From contig CALKUK010000011.1 in NCBI GenBank assembly GCA_937996655.1, positions 496,001 to 560,000 on the forward strand: DNA of 64,000 bases, in the 5' to 3' direction. The DNA is from an uncultured Sphingomonadaceae bacterium (GTDB taxonomy: Bacteria; Pseudomonadota; Alphaproteobacteria; Sphingomonadales; Sphingomonadaceae). Made by a program: the position numbers and the translations under genes. Every line of letters begins with the position of its first letter. The stretch's first letter is position 1. The notes beneath the pieces were generated by a model. That model was not told the origin of the DNA and did no database searches. It was given only the letters and a program-made list of their open reading frames with translations. Positions 41,641-51,472 of the stretch are shown here, in pieces.

Positions 41641-42684
41641 TTAACTGTTCTTTCTTGGTTTCAAGGTTTTCCAGGCGCGGCTTGCGGCCGATCTCGCCAT
41701 TCCGACCAAGCCCGTTAGGCTCAAAGGGTTGAAAAATTCCAAAATGAACAACTGGTCGCGCTGATCCATCCAGTCGCGTTTATACCCATCGTCGCCGGTG
41801 CCATAGCTGATGGTCTTGACCTTGTCGGTATCGATAGCCTGACGGAACATCGCCGCGGACAATAAGGTCCCCGGCGACATTGCGGCGTTCTCTTCCCGAT
41901 AGGCAAGCTTGTGGATGATCGCGTGACCATGATCCACCGTCCACAGTTGTGCGGCAATTGGCCGCCCGTCTAAGGACGCAAAGCCGAGGCGAAGGGAGCC
42001 AGCTTTCCCATGGTGTTCGGCCAGCGCGCGCAGAAATTCTGGCGCGCCTTCCTCGCCCTTCCAACTGTCGGCGAAAATGGCCTCATAGTGCGCCCAAAGA
42101 TCCGGAGAAACTTCAGAACTAATATGAAGATCCATCGGAAACTTCTTGGTTCGCCTGTCGTGTGTGCTGCGGACCTGCCCAGGGCGGCGCGCCCAGAAAT
42201 TGGCAAAGTCGATCCCGCCGACATCGGTGAACCAGTTTCCGGTCTTGGGGGAGGCCGCCACTGACCAACCCGCCTTTCGGAACGCACGAACAAGCAGGTC
42301 CCGCGTTCCATCGCGTTCCGGCACGGGTTCCAGCCTAATCCGTCCCATCGTCTTGCGCAGGCGGCGGGCCATGGCGACGAGAAGATTATATCGAATATGT
42401 TCAGGCGCATCGGCCGAAAAAACGGGCCGAAATGCCAATGTATACCAACTGGCAAGGCCCCGCGCCGTCTGCGGTCCTGTGTGATCTAGAAACAGCCAGA
42501 CATCATGGCCTTGTGTATGGGCGTGGGCGATCAGCGGGCGCGCCTCCGGGCAAGCATAGCCCTTTGTTAATTCAAACCAGCTTAGGCGATCGAACAAATG
42601 TGGCTGGGCCTCATCGCTCAGCCGATCCGCAAATCGGGCTGCGACAGATGGAAGGTCATCGAACAACTCCCCCTTAACCCACAT
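41641..42684 (-). CDS. GNAT/FemAB-type acyltransferase of the XrtA locus
   Basis: 347 residues from ATG 42684 (MWVKGELFDDLPSVAARFAD); the frame upstream to 42813 runs into the divergent gene region and is not used. A GNAT-like second half is seen: RLGFASLDGRPIAAQLWTVD, IIHKLAYREENAAMSPGTLL and ISYGTGDDGYKRDWMDQRD. It is the first gene of the minus arm, one base before the ACP gene, and may use the acyl-ACP as donor to modify the polysaccharide or a membrane component. This is an inference from order. It diverges from the acyl-CoA ligase with only 49 bp between them. Confidence 0.8.
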   Translation of the reverse strand: MWVKGELFDDLPSVAARFADRLSDEAQPHLFDRLSWFELTKGYACPEARPLIAHAHTQGHDVWLFLDHTGPQTARGLASWYTLAFRPVFSADAPEHIRYNLLVAMARRLRKTMGRIRLEPVPERDGTRDLLVRAFRKAGWSVAASPKTGNWFTDVGGIDFANFWARRPGQVRSTHDRRTKKFPMDLHISSEVSPDLWAHYEAIFADSWKGEEGAPEFLRALAEHHGKAGSLRLGFASLDGRPIAAQLWTVDHGHAIIHKLAYREENAAMSPGTLLSAAMFRQAIDTDKVKTISYGTGDDGYKRDWMDQRDQLFILEFFNPLSLTGLVGMARSAASRAWKTLKPRKNS

Positions 42685-42733
42685 TGTGCTAGCCCCGCAT
42701 TTACCTAACAATTCTGGGCCTGAAGGAAGTAGA

Positions 42734-44257
42734 GTGCAATCCCCTGACCCGACGCCATATCCGCTGGACCACCTGCCATTGCGCGGCGGACCGGATAACC
42801 CTGCTCTTATCACGCGCGATGAAACAATTTCTTACGATGCGCTGGAAAAGCTTGTCGGGCGTCTGGCGGCTGCTTTGATTGGCCTCGGGCTTAGCGCTGG
42901 CGATCGCGTGGCGACATGGCTGCCCAAAACGCGCCTCGCCTGTGTGATGCCGCTCGCTGCCGCGCGGGCAGGGCTTGTGCATGTGCCCATCAATCCGGCG
43001 CTCAAGAGGGCCCAAGTGAGCCATATCCTCGCCGATAGTGGCGCACGGCTGCTCATCACCCCGCCCGCCCGGTCCGCGTTGCTGGAAGCCGGCGACGTGC
43101 CCCAAATATGCGCCGTGCAGACACCAGAGGAATTGGACGCGAAGGCAGATGCGTCCCAGAGCCTTCCGCCCTCTGCACACGATCCCGATACGCTGGCGGC
43201 GATCCTCTATACCTCTGGCTCTACAGGGCGGCCGAAAGGGGTCATGCTGAGCCATGCCAATATGTGGCTGGGTGCCGTAAGTGTGGCGCATTATCTGAAG
43301 GTGCGGGCTGCGGATCGCGTGCTCGGTGTGCTGCCGCTTAGCTTTGATTATGGGCAAAACCAGCTGCTCTCGACTTGGGCCGCGGGCGGCGCGGTTGTCC
43401 CACTCGACTATCTCACCGCGCGCGATGTGATCAAAGCCGTTGAGCGATATGACATCACGACTATTGCAGGGGTTCCGCCGTTGTGGATCCAGTTGTGTGA
43501 AACGGCGTGGCCGCCGGAGATCGCAGCAAAAGTAAGGCGCGTGACCAATTCTGGCGGCGCGCTTACCGTTGCGCTCGTGCGCCAGATGCGCAGCCTGTTT
43601 CCCAACGCAGACGTCTATCCGATGTACGGCCTCACCGAGGCGTTCCGGTCCACTTATCTGGATCCGTCACTGGTCGATACGCATCCGACCTCGATGGGCA
43701 AGGCCATTCCCTTCGCAGAGATCATGGTGGTGCGCCCCGATGGGCAGGAAGCAGCCGTCGATGAACCCGGTGAACTTGTCCATGCCGGCCCGTTGGTCGC
43801 ACATGGCTATTGGCAGGATTCTGAACGCACCGCGCTGCGTTACAAGCCGGCACCGGCATGGTCGCATCATGGGGGCACCGCCGTCTGGTCGGGCGATACC
43901 GTGCGGCGTGATGCGGAAGGGCTGTTCTATTTTGTCGGGCGGGATGATGAGATGATCAAAAGTTCCGGCAACCGGATTAGCCCGGCCGAACTGGAAGAGG
44001 CGGCGACTGCGAGCGGGATCGCCATAGAGGCGGTCGCACTGGGCGTGCCGGATGCGCGGCTGGGGCAGGCCATCATCCTGATCGTCAGGGGAGATCAGGC
44101 GCAGTCGGGCGAATTTTTGCAGTTTCTAAAACGCGAGCTGCCGTCCTTCATGCAGCCCACGCGCCTGGAATGGTGGCCGGAATTGCCCCGCAATCCCAAT
44201 GGAAAGCTGGATCGCGCCGCTATCCGGGGACGTTTGATGCAGGAGGTGGCGGCATGA
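42734..44257 (+). CDS. Acyl-CoA ligase (AMP-forming), exosortase A-associated
   Basis: 507 residues from GTG 42734 with GAAGGAAG upstream; the longer frame to 42686 is rejected. Adenylate-forming motifs: AILYTSGSTGRPKGVMLSHA (A3), YPMYGLTEAFRSTYL (A5), SGDTVRRDAEGLFYFVGRDD (A7-A8) and NPNGKLDRAAI (A10 Lys). It fits the TIGR03098-like acyl-CoA ligase of XrtA loci. It probably activates an acyl group for the ACP encoded on the divergent arm. It overlaps the downstream decarboxylase by four bases. Confidence 0.92.
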   Translation: MQSPDPTPYPLDHLPLRGGPDNPALITRDETISYDALEKLVGRLAAALIGLGLSAGDRVATWLPKTRLACVMPLAAARAGLVHVPINPALKRAQVSHILADSGARLLITPPARSALLEAGDVPQICAVQTPEELDAKADASQSLPPSAHDPDTLAAILYTSGSTGRPKGVMLSHANMWLGAVSVAHYLKVRAADRVLGVLPLSFDYGQNQLLSTWAAGGAVVPLDYLTARDVIKAVERYDITTIAGVPPLWIQLCETAWPPEIAAKVRRVTNSGGALTVALVRQMRSLFPNADVYPMYGLTEAFRSTYLDPSLVDTHPTSMGKAIPFAEIMVVRPDGQEAAVDEPGELVHAGPLVAHGYWQDSERTALRYKPAPAWSHHGGTAVWSGDTVRRDAEGLFYFVGRDDEMIKSSGNRISPAELEEAATASGIAIEAVALGVPDARLGQAIILIVRGDQAQSGEFLQFLKRELPSFMQPTRLEWWPELPRNPNGKLDRAAIRGRLMQEVAA

Positions 44258-45486
44258 AGCCCATGGGTCCCATTCCGCAAGGTTTCAGCTGCACCGACGG
44301 GGTGCTGGCCATTGGTGGCCAGCGCGTGGATTTGTTGATCGAAAAGGCGGGCTCAACGCCACTTTTTATATATGATTTTCAGATGGTTGAAAGGCGTATC
44401 TCTGACCTGAAGAGCGCAATGCCACAGCAGTTGGCATTGCATTTTGCGATCAAGGCCAATCCGCTTCCGGCTTTGGTCCAAAGGATCGCGCGGATGGTGG
44501 ATGGCCTTGATGTCGCATCGGGCGGAGAACTGCACATTGCGTTGGCCACAGGGGCCCGGCACATCTCCTTTGCGGGACCGGGCAAGACAGCGGACGAATT
44601 GACGGCTGCACTGGAGGCAGATGTCATCCTCAATCTGGAGTCCGAAGGGGAATTCAGGCGCGCTTTGGCCATCGCAGAAGCGCTCGGAAAGCAGCCGAAA
44701 TTTGCGGTGCGTGTTAATCCCGACTTTGATTTAAAGGGCTCCGGCATGCGCATGGGTGGCGGTGCCAAGCCGTTTGGCGTTGATGCGCAGCGCGTGCCGG
44801 CGATGGTGCGTGACATTCTGGCGAGCGGATCGGACTGGCGGGGATTCCATATTTTTGCCGGATCTCAGGCGCTCGATGCCGAGGCGATTGCCGAAACGCA
44901 ACGCCAGACGATCGCTCTTGCGGCACAGCTATCAGAAGAAGCGGGAGCGGCGGCGCCCTTCGTCAATCTGGGTGGCGGATATGGCGTGCCCTATTTCCCG
45001 AACGATGTGGCGTTGGATATCGCAAAAGTGGGTGAGGAGCTTGCTAAGTCTCTCGACCAACGTGCTGATATTCTTGCTGAAACCAAATTTGCGATTGAAC
45101 TTGGGCGTTATCTTGTGGCCGAGGCCGGTGTCTATTTGACCCGCGTGGTGGATCGCAAGGAAAGCCATGGTGAGGTCTTTCTGGTGACGGATGGCGGCAT
45201 GCACCACCAACTGGCGGCCAGCGGCAATTTCGGAACAGTGGTCCGGCGCAACTACCCTATCGCAGTCGCGTCCAAGTTTGATACGCCGCCCAGCGAGGTG
45301 GCTTCGGTCGTTGGGTGCCTGTGCACGCCGCTCGATCGGCTGGGGGACCAGGTGCTTTTGCCTCCCGCTCAAGAGGATGACGTCATCGCCGTGTTCATGG
45401 CCGGGGCCTATGGGGCAACGGCCAGTCCTGCGGCCTTTTTGGGGCACCCGCCGGCGCGTGAGATGATCGTCGGGGCCGACGATTGA
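44254..45486 (+). CDS. PLP-dependent decarboxylase, exosortase A-associated
   Basis: 410 residues of the Orn/DAP/Arg decarboxylase fold type III, like TIGR03099. The PLP Lys is in LHFAIKANPLPALV, the phosphate-binding Gly-rich loop is FVNLGGGYGVPYF, and the C-terminal active site is VVGCLCTPLDRLGD and GAYGATASPAAF. It opens FIYDFQMVERRI. The ATG overlaps the ligase stop (ATGA). The amino-acid substrate is not known. It is the last gene before a 155-bp gap, after which the export genes start. Confidence 0.92.
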   Translation: MKPMGPIPQGFSCTDGVLAIGGQRVDLLIEKAGSTPLFIYDFQMVERRISDLKSAMPQQLALHFAIKANPLPALVQRIARMVDGLDVASGGELHIALATGARHISFAGPGKTADELTAALEADVILNLESEGEFRRALAIAEALGKQPKFAVRVNPDFDLKGSGMRMGGGAKPFGVDAQRVPAMVRDILASGSDWRGFHIFAGSQALDAEAIAETQRQTIALAAQLSEEAGAAAPFVNLGGGYGVPYFPNDVALDIAKVGEELAKSLDQRADILAETKFAIELGRYLVAEAGVYLTRVVDRKESHGEVFLVTDGGMHHQLAASGNFGTVVRRNYPIAVASKFDTPPSEVASVVGCLCTPLDRLGDQVLLPPAQEDDVIAVFMAGAYGATASPAAFLGHPPAREMIVGADD

Positions 45487-45641
45487 CGTCATCCCAAGGG
45501 GGCGGATTGGCGGCGGGATGATGCCAAAAACAATTCGTTCCTAACGGTATCTTCACCTCTTTGGAGCAAAACATCCGTCTGAATGGATGGGTTTCGCGCG
45601 GTGCTTCCGGGCGTGGCCTTGGCAGATACAAGGACGCAAAG
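45487..45641. promoter_or_regulatory. Gap before the polysaccharide-export genes
   Basis: 155 bp between the decarboxylase stop and the export lipoprotein ATG, the only sizeable break in the plus arm of the XrtA locus. It has no supported gene. An internal promoter for the export operon is likely, but I see no clear -35/-10 pair or operator. Confidence 0.35.
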
Positions 45642-46286
45642 ATGCGAATGGGGCGTAATTCCAAAGTGTTGCTGGGCGTAAGCCTTGCTGCGCTGACCTT
45701 GTCCGGCTGTGCGGGCTCCGCAAATGGCCCGGAACTTCCACCTGCGTCGTTTGTCGCGATGCAGGAAGGGCCGGGTGAAGAATATGTCATCGGCCCGCTC
45801 GATCAGCTCAACGTCTTTGTATGGCGCAATCCCGAACTGTCGGCAAAGGTGCAGGTGCGCCCCGATGGCCGCATCACGACGCCGCTGATCACCGATATGC
45901 CTGCCGTCGGCAAAACGCCGACCATGCTGGCGCAGGATATCAAGCTCGCATTGTCAGAATATATCCGGGACCCGCTGGTCTCTGTGATCGTGGATAATTT
46001 TGCGGGCACCTATTCACAGCAGGTGCGGGTGGTGGGGGCGACAGAAAAGCCGGCCTCCATTCCGTTCCGTGCGAACATGACGCTGCTTGATGCAATGATT
46101 TCGGTCGGCGGACTGTCTGAGTTTGCATCGGGTAACCGCGCGCGCCTCATCCGTTTTGACCGGGTCTCCGGCCGTCAGCGGGAGTATGCGTTGCGCATCG
46201 GCAATCTGCTGAAGCGGGGGGACACGACCGCCAACGTCCGACTGCAGCCGGGTGACGTCATCATAATTCCAGAATCTGCCTTCTGA
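45642..46286 (+). CDS. XrtA-system polysaccharide export lipoprotein (Wza/EpsD-like)
   Basis: 214 residues from ATG 45642 (AAGGA upstream); the longer frame to 45561 is rejected. It has a lipoprotein signal with lipobox LSGC, then a poly-export domain (EYVIGPLDQLNVFVWRNPEL, QVRPDGRITTPLI) and a SLBB-like segment (VRVVGATEKPASIPFRANMT, LLDAMISVGGLSEFASGN), ending LQPGDVIIIPESAF. It should form or gate the outer-membrane export channel. A 155-bp untranslated gap upstream (45487-45641) likely carries the promoter of the long export operon. Confidence 0.94.
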   Translation: MRMGRNSKVLLGVSLAALTLSGCAGSANGPELPPASFVAMQEGPGEEYVIGPLDQLNVFVWRNPELSAKVQVRPDGRITTPLITDMPAVGKTPTMLAQDIKLALSEYIRDPLVSVIVDNFAGTYSQQVRVVGATEKPASIPFRANMTLLDAMISVGGLSEFASGNRARLIRFDRVSGRQREYALRIGNLLKRGDTTANVRLQPGDVIIIPESAF

Positions 46287-46296
46287 TCCGCGCAAT

Positions 46297-47817
46297 ATGG
46301 GAAATATCTATCAAGAGATCCTGCTGATCCTTCACGGCATCTGGCGTCGCCGCTGGGTGGCGCTTGGCGTGACCTGGGTGGTGTGCCTGATCGGCTGGAT
46401 CATCGTCAGCATGGTGCCCAACAGGTATGAGTCGCAGGCCCGTGTCTTCGTGCAGATGCAAAGCCTTTTGAGCGATAAGATCGGCGTGACGCCCAATGAG
46501 CAGCAGCGCGATATTGATCGCGTCAAACGCACGCTGACTTCGACGGTGAACCTTGAAAAGGTGGTCCGCGGCACGGAGCTTGCCAACACCGTTTCCACCG
46601 ACAAGGAAGTAACGGGCGCTGCATCGGGCCTTCGTGACGCGATTAAGGTAACCGAGCAGCAGGAGAACCTGTTCGAAATCAAGGCAAAAATCGGTTTGGC
46701 GGGCCATTCCGATGCGGAGAATGCCAAGCTTTCCCGCGCCGTCGTGCAAAAGATGATCGACATTTTTGTCGAAGAAAATCTGAGTGGGGATCGCCTTGAA
46801 ACCTCCCAGTCGCTGAAGTTTCTCGATCAACAGATAGCCCAGAAGGAAGAGCAGCTTCGCACGGCGGAAACCCGTCGTGTGGAGTTTGAACGCAATTCGC
46901 TCGGCCTGTTGCCGGGGGTGGGCTCGGTCCAGTCGCGGATGGAGTCTGCGCGCGCGGAGATGAACCAGATCGATTCCAATCTGATGTCCGCACAAGGCTC
47001 GCTTGCTGCCGTTAATGGCCAGCTTGCCGCGACACAGCCGATGATCTCCATGCCTGGTCTGGGCGGGGGGGATAGCCGCGTTGCCATTCTTGAAGGGCAG
47101 ATTTCTGAAGCCCAATCGCGTGGGTGGACGGATAGCCATCCGGATATGCAGGCCCTTCGCGGTCAGTTGGCGCGGGCACGGGCGTCGGCTCCGCGTGGCG
47201 GGGGTGGGGGCTATTCGACACCGAATCCGGGCTACACATCGCTGCGTGCGATGCAGGCGGAAAAGGAGGCAGCCGTTGGCGCCCTTTCATCGCGCAAAGC
47301 CCAGTTGCAGGCAGAGCTTTCGCAATATGCCGCGCGCCAGGTCGAACAGCCCGGCGCAGAGGCAGAGCAGGATCGCCTGTCGCGCGACTATGAGGCGATC
47401 AAGCTGCAATACGACAAATTATTGGCAGACCGCGAAGCCATTCGCATGCGAGGTCAGGTCGCGTCGTCAACAGATTCGGTCGCATTTCGCGTCATCGATC
47501 CGCCGTCCAGCCCGCGTCAGCCGGTTGCGCCGGATCGCCCCCTGCTGATGGCAGGTGTGCTAATCGTCGGTCTGTTGGCAGGCCTTGGAACGGCGTTTGC
47601 GCTCAGCCAACTGAACAGCAGCTTCGCCACGCCACAAAAGCTTGCGGCTGTCACCGGTATGGCTGTGATCGGGTCTGTCGGTGAGGTTGAGACACCTGCG
47701 CGCAAGGCCGTTTCAGCCAAACGGAAAAAGATATTTTTTGGCGGTGTCGCCGGGCTTGGCGGTGTGTTCGCGCTGCTTGTCGTGGTGGACATGATCCAGC
47801 GGAGCGGAGTGGCGTAA
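46297..47817 (+). CDS. XrtA-system polysaccharide chain-length determinant (Wzz/GumC-like)
   Basis: 506 residues, the inner-membrane co-polymerase of TIGR03007 type. The N-terminal membrane helix is WVALGVTWVVCLIGWIIVSM (about 22-41), a long periplasmic coiled-coil stretch spans about 150-380, and the second helix is near 420-440 (LLMAGVLIVGLLAGLGTAFA) with the Pro-rich motif DPPSSPRQPVAPDRP before it. A further C-terminal hydrophobic segment (about 480-500) is seen. The next gene (47818) follows its stop codon with no gap, so it works with that kinase. Confidence 0.94.
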   Translation: MGNIYQEILLILHGIWRRRWVALGVTWVVCLIGWIIVSMVPNRYESQARVFVQMQSLLSDKIGVTPNEQQRDIDRVKRTLTSTVNLEKVVRGTELANTVSTDKEVTGAASGLRDAIKVTEQQENLFEIKAKIGLAGHSDAENAKLSRAVVQKMIDIFVEENLSGDRLETSQSLKFLDQQIAQKEEQLRTAETRRVEFERNSLGLLPGVGSVQSRMESARAEMNQIDSNLMSAQGSLAAVNGQLAATQPMISMPGLGGGDSRVAILEGQISEAQSRGWTDSHPDMQALRGQLARARASAPRGGGGGYSTPNPGYTSLRAMQAEKEAAVGALSSRKAQLQAELSQYAARQVEQPGAEAEQDRLSRDYEAIKLQYDKLLADREAIRMRGQVASSTDSVAFRVIDPPSSPRQPVAPDRPLLMAGVLIVGLLAGLGTAFALSQLNSSFATPQKLAAVTGMAVIGSVGEVETPARKAVSAKRKKIFFGGVAGLGGVFALLVVVDMIQRSGVA

Positions 47818-48786
47818 ATGGGGATTCCGGACTTGAAACCCGAAAAGCCGCCGCGCGATATGACGTCGCTGATCGAGCGGGCGTCTGCGCGCTATGGATT
47901 GTCCACGTCCGGCACCGCGCGCGTCCAACGGCCCCGGGATGTTCCGAACATTCCGGAACCTGTTGTGTCGGATGCCGTTCTGATGCCTTTGGTTCAGGAT
48001 GTGCAGCGGCAGCCTCAAGCGCCGAAGGCACCGGTTGCGGCACCACCCCCCGCTGGAGGAGTCGCGGATATTAGCTTGCAGCGATTGTTTGACCTTGGGT
48101 TCATTGTGCCCGGCCATCCGCCGACCGCGCTGTCGGAAGAATTCCGCATCGTGAAGCGGCCCTTGCTGCTGAACGCCTTTGGCGGCCGGTCAACGCCTAT
48201 GGTGGACCGGGGGCGCGCCATTCTTGTGTGTTCGGCGCATCCCAATGAAGGCAAAACCTTCTGCTCGATCAACCTCGCCATGTCGCTCGTCAATGAACGC
48301 AATGTTGAAGTTGTTCTGGTCGACGCGGACGTAGCGAAGCCGGAAATACTCTCGACCTTGGGCATCACGGGGGCCGCAGGGCTTCTGGATGCGCTTGCGC
48401 AGGATGTGGACCCGGAAACCCTCATCATTCCAACGACAATTCCCGGATTATCGGTTCTCCCCGCCGGGCACCAGACGCCCAATGATACCGAGCTGTTGTC
48501 TTCGGCCGAAGCTTTCACGCTGGTCGATGCGCTGCTCGAAACGAATCCGGCGCGGATCGTCATTTTTGATTGCGCGCCCGCGCTTGCGGCATCGCCCGCG
48601 TCTGCGCTCGCCCATCATATTGGTCAAATCCTGTTGGTCGTCCGGGCGGATCGCACCAGCGAGAATGACCTGTCCGAAGCGGTGAAGCTGCTCAACGGAC
48701 AGGCCCCGATACAGCTGCTTTTGAACGGGACGACCTACCCGGGGAGCAGCCAGAAATATGGTTCCTATTATGGGTATGGAGGCTGA
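47818..48786 (+). CDS. XrtA-associated tyrosine autokinase (BY-kinase)
   Basis: 322 residues. Walker A-like CSAHPNEGKTFCSINLAMSL, Walker A' VVLVDADVAKPE and Walker B IVIFDCAPALA fit the bacterial tyrosine-kinase family (TIGR03018-like). The C-terminal tail SQKYGSYYGYGG is a tyrosine cluster for autophosphorylation. It controls the chain-length protein encoded directly upstream. The first 80 residues are a Pro-rich, probably flexible, region. Confidence 0.94.
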   Translation: MGIPDLKPEKPPRDMTSLIERASARYGLSTSGTARVQRPRDVPNIPEPVVSDAVLMPLVQDVQRQPQAPKAPVAAPPPAGGVADISLQRLFDLGFIVPGHPPTALSEEFRIVKRPLLLNAFGGRSTPMVDRGRAILVCSAHPNEGKTFCSINLAMSLVNERNVEVVLVDADVAKPEILSTLGITGAAGLLDALAQDVDPETLIIPTTIPGLSVLPAGHQTPNDTELLSSAEAFTLVDALLETNPARIVIFDCAPALAASPASALAHHIGQILLVVRADRTSENDLSEAVKLLNGQAPIQLLLNGTTYPGSSQKYGSYYGYGG

Positions 48787-48788
48787 GT

Positions 48789-50402
48789 ATGGCCAAGTGG
48801 AACACATTGAAGCGTCACAGTTCGCTGCTTGCGCTGGTCGCAGGATTTGCATGGTCACTGCCCGCACAGGCGCGGTCGGACGTATCTCCTTATCTGGAAG
48901 TCGGCCAGATTGCGACGGCTGACCTGAAGAATGGCGGTGACGTGTTGACCTACAGCACCGTTGCCGCTGGCATTGATGCCGCTGTGAGCGGACCGCGCGC
49001 CGAAATTCAGGCGAATTATCGCTATGAGCGCCGCATCGCCTGGCAAAAGGATGTCGCGGATGAGGCCGTTCATACCGGTCTGCTTCGCGCGCGGCTGGAT
49101 GTGGCACCGGAATTGTTGAGTATTGAGGCAGGAGCTTTGGCGACCCGTGCCCGTTCCGACATTCGCGGAGACGCTGCTCCTTTGCTCGTCGGTAATGTGA
49201 GCAACACGTCCCAGCTTTATTCGGTCTACGCCGGTCCGTCCTTGGCAACATCGGTTGGCGCGCTGGATGTCGCTGCGGCCTATCGTGTCGGGTATACCAA
49301 GGTGGAGGCCAATAACGGGCTGATCCTGCCAAATGGCCAGCCCATTCTCGACCAGTATGACGATTCGCTGTCGCACTTTGCGACGGCGAGCGTTGGCATG
49401 AAGCCCGGCGCGCTTCCGTTCGGCTGGACAGTATCGGGTGGCTATGAACGGGAAGATGCAGGGCAGTTAGATCAACGTTTTGAAGGCAAGAATGTGCGCG
49501 GAGACGTAACATTCCCCATCACACCGACGGTCGCCCTCGTCGGCGGTATCGGCTATGAGGATATTCAGATCAGTCAGCGTCCAGCACTGCTCGATCAACA
49601 AGGGGCACCCGTTGTCGACGGCAATGGTCGTTTTGTGACGGACGCAACCGCAGGCCGTCAGCTCGCCTACGAATTTGACGGTCTCTATTGGGATGCCGGA
49701 GTTCTCTGGCAGCCCAGCAGCCGGACCTCACTCGAAGCGCGCGCCGGACGCCGCTATGGCTCGATGACTTATTTCGGGACGTTTAGCTGGCAGGCGACGC
49801 AGAACAGCGGGCTGCAATTGGCCGTGTATGACGAAATGCAGACCTTTGGTCAGCATTTGAGCGACAATCTATCCCGTCTGCCAACCTCCTTTACGACACC
49901 GCGCAATGCGCTGGCCAACAACGTGAACGGATGTGTGTTTGGAGGGGCAGGCACCGGTGGCTGCCTGAACGATGCGCTTGGGGCGATTAACACCTCAGCC
50001 TATCGGAGCCGAGGCCTTGCGCTCTTGTGGTCCACAACGCGCGGTCGCTGGAATGCAGGTGTTGGCGGGGGATATAGCCAGCGCAAATATGTTTCGCCGA
50101 CACAGGCCGGGGTCTTCTCGACCAACGGCGTGAAGGACGAAATGTGGTATGCGCAGGGCAATGTCGGATATGCCCTGTCACCGCGCACCGACTTTACAGG
50201 CGACGTCTACGTGACCCTGTTTGATCCAGGGATCGTCGGGGCGGGCAATGTCCTGTCAACGGGGGCAACGGGATCTCTGACGCACCGCTTTACGCGTAAG
50301 CTCGATGCGAATGCTTCGCTTGGCCTCTATTCGACGCGGGTGGATGGTGTTGATGACAATCTGGTCGCCTCGGCCTTTGCCGGTCTGCGATATTCATTCT
50401 GA
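48789..50402 (+). CDS. XrtA-associated outer-membrane beta-barrel protein (TIGR03016-like)
   Basis: 537 residues with a signal peptide (HSSLLALVAGFAWSLPAQA). The rest is beta-rich with many Tyr/Arg-rich amphipathic strands (QANYRYERRIAWQKD, VAAAYRVGYTKVEA, TSLEARAGRRYGSMTYFG) and the final residue is Phe (LRYSF), the barrel signature. The position between kinase and ATPase is the usual one of this family. It may help export or anchor the polysaccharide. It starts two bases after the kinase stop. Confidence 0.9.
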   Translation: MAKWNTLKRHSSLLALVAGFAWSLPAQARSDVSPYLEVGQIATADLKNGGDVLTYSTVAAGIDAAVSGPRAEIQANYRYERRIAWQKDVADEAVHTGLLRARLDVAPELLSIEAGALATRARSDIRGDAAPLLVGNVSNTSQLYSVYAGPSLATSVGALDVAAAYRVGYTKVEANNGLILPNGQPILDQYDDSLSHFATASVGMKPGALPFGWTVSGGYEREDAGQLDQRFEGKNVRGDVTFPITPTVALVGGIGYEDIQISQRPALLDQQGAPVVDGNGRFVTDATAGRQLAYEFDGLYWDAGVLWQPSSRTSLEARAGRRYGSMTYFGTFSWQATQNSGLQLAVYDEMQTFGQHLSDNLSRLPTSFTTPRNALANNVNGCVFGGAGTGGCLNDALGAINTSAYRSRGLALLWSTTRGRWNAGVGGGYSQRKYVSPTQAGVFSTNGVKDEMWYAQGNVGYALSPRTDFTGDVYVTLFDPGIVGAGNVLSTGATGSLTHRFTRKLDANASLGLYSTRVDGVDDNLVASAFAGLRYSF

Positions 50403-50425
50403 TGGGAAGCGAAGGTCCAGTGTCT

Positions 50426-51460
50426 ATGGATACCGAACATTATGGCCTGACAGGCCGTCCCTTTCAGCTGACGCCGGATGCCAGCTTCTGGTATGAAAGC
50501 GCCACCCATCGCAAGGCAATGGCCTATCTTGGCTATGGCCTTGCCCTCGGTGAGGGCTTCATTGTCATCACAGGGGAAATAGGGGCAGGCAAGACGACCC
50601 TATTGTCGCATCTGCTGGAGACGATTGACGTCAATCGGGTCGAAGCCATTCAGTTGGCATCGACGCTGATCCGTGGCGACGATGTGTTGAAGCTTGTCGC
50701 CCATGCGATGGGGGAAGATTGCAGTGGCGCAGACCGGGCAAAGGTTCTCACCGTCATCGAAAGCCAGTTGGCGGCCCGTGCGCGGGCCGGCAAGCGCGTT
50801 CTGATTGTTGTCGACGAAGTCCAGAACATGACGATTGGCGCGCTGGAAGAACTGCGCATGGTCTCCAACTTTTCGACCGGGAGCCAGCCGGTCGTGCAAT
50901 TCCTGCTGCTCGGCCAACCGGAGTTTAAAGACACCATTGCTTCGGCCCCGTTGGAACAGTTGAAGCAGCGGATTATCGCGACGCATCACCTTGGCCCGAT
51001 GGAGGCTGAGGAACTTCAGCCCTATATCGAACACCGGCTGCGTCACGTCGGCTGGCAGGGGCGTCCCCGTATTTCTGAAGAAGCGGTCGCGCATATTTAT
51101 GAACACAGTGGCGGCATCCCCCGCCGGATCAACCAGATGATGACGCGGGCCATGCTGATGGCGGCGCTAGAAGACAGCGATGTTGTTTCGGATATTCTGA
51201 TGGTCTCCGTCATCGCGGATCTTTCGCGCGAAGAAAACGCGGGTCGGCCCGTCAGCGATGTTGCGAGCATTGATGTACCCTCCAGCACAATTGCGGCGCT
51301 GGTGACGGATGACGTCGCACTCGACATTGTGGCCCGTATCACAATGCTGGAGGCGCAGGTGGCCGAACAGGAGGCCTCCTTGCGGCGCGTGCTCAACCTT
51401 CTGATCGATTGGGTCGAGCGTGAAAATTTGGGCCGTCGTGTCTCCGTTGCTGCTGTTTGA
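50426..51460 (+). CDS. XrtA-associated AAA ATPase (TIGR03015-like)
   Basis: 344 residues from ATG 50426 (MDTEHYGLTGRPFQLTPDAS), which matches the family opening and has GAAGG upstream; ATG 50402, overlapping the previous stop by one base, is the alternative. Walker A ITGEIGAGKTTLLSHLL, Walker B RVLIVVDEVQNM and a sensor/arginine region (QFLLLGQPEF) are seen, as in ExeA/GspA-type AAA proteins. A C-terminal coiled region (about 305-344) follows. It is probably an energy-dependent assembly factor for export. Confidence 0.93.
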   Translation: MDTEHYGLTGRPFQLTPDASFWYESATHRKAMAYLGYGLALGEGFIVITGEIGAGKTTLLSHLLETIDVNRVEAIQLASTLIRGDDVLKLVAHAMGEDCSGADRAKVLTVIESQLAARARAGKRVLIVVDEVQNMTIGALEELRMVSNFSTGSQPVVQFLLLGQPEFKDTIASAPLEQLKQRIIATHHLGPMEAEELQPYIEHRLRHVGWQGRPRISEEAVAHIYEHSGGIPRRINQMMTRAMLMAALEDSDVVSDILMVSVIADLSREENAGRPVSDVASIDVPSSTIAALVTDDVALDIVARITMLEAQVAEQEASLRRVLNLLIDWVERENLGRRVSVAAV

Positions 51461-51472
51461 CCAAGGTGTGTG